24,329 nt of DNA from Saccoglossus kowalevskii. Taxonomy: Eukaryota > Hemichordata > Enteropneusta > Harrimaniidae. Shown piece by piece: positions 20,302 through 24,329 of the stretch (positions within the stretch are counted from its first letter, which is position 1; every line of letters starts with the position of its first letter). The notes under the pieces were generated by a model that had not been told where the DNA came from, did no database searches, and saw only the letters and a program-made list of their open reading frames with translations. The DNA lies in the NCBI RefSeq assembly GCF_000003605.2, contig NW_003142798.1, positions 515,921 to 540,249 on the forward strand, read 5' to 3'. The position numbers were made by a program, and so were the translations under genes.

Positions 20302-20530
20302 ACAAAGTACCAACAGGACTTTTTTGAACTTTTACTAACTGGAGTAAAGACATAGCAAACTTTAGGAGATTTAAGAATTTGTACAGTAGCTGTGAATATG
20401 CTGACTTAATCTAGAGACTTTGTTGACATACTTATTTATTAAAGGGTTGGTTAAGAGTATACATAAACCAAACGAAAAAAAAACAAAAAACATGACAGGT
20501 TATGTAAATAAAAGACTTTTTAGATTTCAA
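20302..20530 (+). other. Probable 3' UTR of the SMURF transcript
   Basis: AT-rich non-coding sequence follows the stop codon up to a little past the first AATAAA. Its true length is unknown, because longer 3' UTRs using later AATAAA sites (for example 22030-22035 or 23355-23360) cannot be excluded. Confidence 0.5.
20507..20512 (+). terminator. Candidate polyadenylation signal AATAAA
   Basis: This is the first canonical hexamer downstream of the SMURF stop codon, about 205 nt after it. A GT-rich stretch (about 20538-20560) lies downstream, where a GU-rich element would be expected. It is plausible but unconfirmed. Confidence 0.5.
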
Positions 20531-21332
20531 CAAAATTATGTATGGTTAATGTGATGACTTCGTTGTTAAAAAGATACTGATATATTTTTATTTATTTTTA
20601 ATGTGTTCTCAAAGCTTAAAGCTACACGGTTGGGTATCTGTATCAGATTAGAGATGGCCTGCTTACAAATTTGCCTTAACTTAGAGGTGCTCACTTATTC
20701 AATTGACAAGCAGCTTAAAGGTGAAATCTGTTTGAAGCAGAGTACGCTTTACTGTGACAACTTTGTTGAAAGGTCAGGTTCTTGAAGATCTTGCCCTCAA
20801 TCTAATGGGTGGACATTTTTCATCATTACACTAACTGGAGGAAATTTCACCATATAGTTAACAGCTTGAACGAAGAATTCACATTGGAATTATAATTCAT
20901 CTACACTGCCATAGGTGCTTGCTTTGCTTTTCTGTCATCGTGCTATTAGGCTGAATATTGACCTATACAGAAACTCAGAAATTCATATTCACTTTTCGAC
21001 ACAGACTTTAAATATTGTTATTTTTTTTTACACCTGCTTATCCCATGATGTATTAATGTGTTGCAGAGTGCAGAAACTACAAAAATGTACTTTTAGAGTA
21101 GGGTTGCATTGTTTTTAGCGTGGCTGGCCCAGCACAAAATGTTCATTTTGCGGCAAATTCCAATACTACAATTATTTTCACTGGTAATTTATTTTCACTG
21201 AAAGAAATAAATCAGTGAAAAAATTGTTTTTCCTAATATGGTTTTCCATGTGATTGTTTACTTGTATTTTTTACTTCAAACAGGATTCAGTATGTACATT
21301 CGTGAGCTTCTCTTGTACAATAGAGACTTGAT

Positions 21333-21468
21333 GTAAGATATTTTATTTTCAGTTGAAATTTATTATTTATTTAAAAAAAGAAATCCAGTAATAATACTTT
21401 CTTCCCTATGGTTTTTATATTAATAAATAAACGGTCTTCAGTGATAATAAATTTTAACTGAAATAAAG
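21333..21468 (+). repeat. Degenerate inverted-repeat element abutting the intact copy
   Basis: TATTTTATTTTCAGTTGAAA, ATCCAGTAATAATA, TTCCCTATGGTTTTTATATT and a final TTTTAACTGAAATAAAG follow the same order as the element at 21469-21680, but heavily diverged. It looks like an older copy beside a younger one. Confidence 0.45.
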
Positions 21469-21680
21469 TACTGTGGAATACTTTATTTTCGCTTAGAATT
21501 AATTTTCGCTTTTTTCGCTGAAAGAATGATTCAGTGAAAATAAAATCCAGCGAATATACCTTTTTTCCTATATTTTACATTCAACTCGTCAAAAATCAGT
21601 GAAAATAAATTCCATACAAAACATCCAAAATAGACATTCAGCGAAAATTAATTCCAGCTAAAATAAAGTATTTTACAGTA
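21469..21680 (+). mobile_element. MITE-like element with about 40-bp terminal inverted repeats
   Basis: The left end is TACTGTGGAATACTTTATTT followed by TCGCTTAGAATTAATTTTCG. The complement of the right end reads TACTGTAAAATACTTTATTT followed by TAGCTGGAATTAATTTTCG. The terminal TA of each side may be the target duplication. It has no coding capacity. Fragments of the same family lie at 6932-7047 and 12157-12200. Confidence 0.75.
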
Positions 21681-22035
21681 ATCAGTATCTCACCTTATGT
21701 TAATTTGTTAATCCCTATTTGAATATCACGTGATTGCTTCAGCCAGTCGCTGTTTCCGCTTTCAAATTGCATGCTTGGTTCCACAGTATGGTGATCCAAC
21801 TGCCTTTATGTAAACAGTGCTCAGATTGGTCTACATTTATGTTTTTTACAGTGTTTGAACCAATCAGAGAATTTTCAATTTAAGGGAAAGCTTGACTATT
21901 TTGTGTTTGCAGAAAATTTTACTTTACTAAATTTTGCTTGAAAAACTCATACTGAGGTTGCCTTTTTAGAAAACCAATTTTTTAAAAAAAACATGTATTA
22001 AATATTGTTCTTTGGATATCTAATTCTTATAATAA

Positions 22036-22360
22036 ACCATTTTCATTTACCGTGAGATCCACCGTTATGGATGTAATCAAATGTAAAAACAGGACAAAGG
22101 TCATAGCACGTAGTGGCGTCAAAACACAGCGTAAGATTCAACAAAACGTAAAAGTGTTTTTGTTGTATTTCCATGCTTAATAATATGCCATACATTACAT
22201 ATTTGAAGATAATCAATTTTGATGAAGTAAGGGATCTCAACGTCATATTCCTGTCTGAAAGATCAGCATTTTTACATTAAGCTATAAACAGAAATTCAAG
22301 TTCAAAATAACATTTCGATTTCTGCCTTTCATGCATTCCTTGCTCAGTGAAGGGAAAATC
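22036..22360 (+). repeat. Dispersed repeat, copy 2 (downstream of the gene)
   Basis: This is the collinear partner of 19861-20115. The most convincing shared stretch is ATTCCTGTCTGAAAGAT followed by GCATTT, with TCAATTTT.ATGAAGTAA just before it. Neither copy encodes protein. It could be a SINE or a MITE remnant; I cannot tell which. Confidence 0.5.
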
Positions 22361-24329
22361 ACCTATTGTGTAAATGAGTAAGTTGAGTTTGCTTTTATTG
22401 TACATTTTTACTTAACCATTCTGCTGTTATATTTTTTAAATACAAGTTTCTTTAAATTTTTATCCAACCAACCAACCAATCATTTTCACTCCAGCAACCC
22501 AACCTCTTTGTCAATTTTTTTTTGGTTTACTTTGTTAAAAGCTAGAATTTTATTACCAGATATCAGCAGACATTGATAAAATGGTCTGGGTAAAAATTCA
22601 TTTGAGAAAAAGCTGGCTTTCATTCATACATTAGATTTTGCGCCTTCTTTCTTTACATACATGTCAAACTCACTTTTATCATAGATATTTATATTCTGTA
22701 CAATTGAATGATTTTATTTAAAGACAAAAAAAGTGAAAAGTTTACTCGTATGAATATTGAATCCTGTGATTGATGAGAAACAAGTTTTCACGAACATGGT
22801 GTTTTGATCATTCTCACCTGGAGAGGGTGCTGTAACACATAGTCCAGTCCAATGTAGCTTCCAGTCGTGCTGGTCTTAATGGTTTTCCAGGGTAGTATAT
22901 GAAGCCATCCCAATTTATCATTCTGGTTTGACATTTTTATTTGTGTACAGACATTACGTCAACCATTTTATATTTATAGTTATAGACATTATGGACCAAG
23001 CTTGCCTTTGTGAACTTTTTTTTTTTATTCTAAGTAAGCTACGATTTGATAAGATCAATAGTCGAAGTACTGCTTTACTTGTAGCAATTTTAATACCATG
23101 TGGTTTTTTCCCCACGATATAGAAACTATCAAACCCAAATTAAGAAGAAAAAAAAAACTGATTAACAATAACTCTGTATCAAAATGAGGTTTCAGTCAAC
23201 CCTGAATTTAAAGCATTAAAACTGACTGGGCATATGATACAATGGCAGGTCTGATTATTCGATGCTCTTATGGTCGGTTATCGATGTTTTTAGAAGTTGA
23301 AATACAGAGAAAGACTTGCTAATTTTGCAGCTTTATTTACTTTACAATAATGATAATAAATTGTGCATTTTGTACATAATGAAATATAAAATAATATGAC
23401 TTGTTCTCTTGAGTTATTGTGTATATATGCATTTTCTGCTTTGTTGAACAATGTTTTCTGCACCAAATTATAACTTTTGAACCAGTATCCAACTTTGCAT
23501 AGCCTAGAATTTATGCACTTTCTATGAACTCTATTTCAAACACATGAGCTTGATTGCCAAACTGTCAAGATCAGCTGTTGACTGACTCATCAAAACTCTG
23601 TAATTGCTAATTGAGATCACATGATTTGATTGTCTTGAAGCTGGCCCACAGTATATAATGTGAATACATTTACATAAAAACCAACTATCATCTCTATGTT
23701 AATTGTAAAAATCTAGAGTCCTTTAAAACCACATATCTTCTGAAAGCTTAATTGAACATTATTATGGTGTAGGAAAAGTATCCTCCAACGTCTTCTATTT
23801 GGGGCTATAAAGAGAGATGTGTCGTTAGTGAATTTGACTAGATTTTGTAGAAATTTAATTTATCGCTAGCAGGTACTAATAACTATGTCAGTAAAATGTA
23901 CGTTTTGTTGAATTTAATACTGAAATTACATGGTAGCTCAATGTGTTTATAACAAGTTTTAAATTGCGTATTTATGTAGCATAACAATGTGTTTATGTTG
24001 AATGCAAAGTTTTATGTTCAGATTTCTGTGAACAGTGCCAGTATAAACTCTTCTGCCATCCCTGGGTAGAGTAAAACCTGTGTTGGTAACCACCTCTATA
24101 TAAAGCCCACCTGCCTATAGTGATAACTTGTAGGCACTGTGACTGCTTAACGCACGAGTATGAAGCCCACATATGTTTTATATGACCATTCTTTCAGCAA
24201 TATTTATTCACATTCCTCATTGTTCAGTAACCAAAATAATTATCATTCTCTTTATTCCTCAAGTCAAACTTATTTTATTTTAAATCAACTCTGGAACAAA
24301 TAATTTGTCAATGTTTGCGTCCCCCCCCC

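Larger units (their letters stand above)
20531..24329 (+). other. Downstream region without a recognisable gene
   Basis: Apart from the repeats listed at 21333-21680 and 22036-22360, I see no coding sequence with codon bias or domain content on either strand and no RNA gene. It may be partly extended 3' UTR and partly intergenic. A weak degenerate block at about 24070-24180 (ACCACCTCTATATAAAGCCC and CACCTGCCTATAG) looks like a transposon remnant, and the window ends in a C9 run. Confidence 0.6.

Noticed and set aside
24321-24329. C9 run at the end of the window.
   Set aside because: It is most likely a homopolymer at a contig or window edge, with no supporting context for a biological signal.
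1-24329. Search for CRISPR arrays, operons, tRNA or rRNA genes, or an undescribed multi-gene system.
   Set aside because: The window is animal DNA dominated by one intron-rich gene. The regular repeats present are a 157-bp core array and small inverted-repeat transposons. No cloverleaf or spacer-repeat pattern was seen.

Overview
The window holds one large, clearly recognisable protein-coding gene on the plus strand: a SMURF-type HECT E3 ubiquitin ligase (C2, three WW domains, HECT) spread over at least 14 coding exons from 2992 to 20301. When the exons are joined by conserved splice sites, every reading-frame junction closes and gives 777 visible residues ending at TAA. Only the first coding exon, which would carry the ATG and probably 15-20 residues of the first C2 strand, is missing; it should lie upstream of the window. 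The protein resembles vertebrate SMURF2 more than SMURF1. It keeps the WW1 domain, and its HECT sequence is SMURF2-like.

The organism is an animal with AT-rich, repeat-laden introns. No species can be read directly. A roughly 157-bp tandem-core element with hairpin termini (window start and intron 8) resembles the pearl/HINE-type Helitron-derived elements described from bivalves. Together with several families of small TA-flanked inverted-repeat elements, it points to a bivalve mollusc or close lophotrochozoan relative. This is an inference.

Layout: 1-282, end of a tandem-core repeat element; 283-2991, non-coding, presumably the intron before the first visible exon, with one small inverted-repeat element; 2992-5465, C2 exons; 7959-10525, end of C2, WW1, serine-rich linker, WW2 and WW3; 10613-20301, HECT exons, interrupted by a 4.3-kb intron carrying several inverted-repeat elements and a 1.7-kb intron carrying the tandem-core element; 20302-24329, 3' UTR and downstream DNA with more repeats and no recognisable gene. 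I see no gene on the minus strand, no tRNA or rRNA, and no CRISPR.

The most notable gene-level details are an intron with a GC donor (intron 12), the last intron splitting the catalytic cysteine codon, and a small in-frame sequence with an acceptor-like edge in intron 7 that could be an alternative exon. I found no previously undescribed multi-gene system; the interest lies in gene structure and the repeat families.
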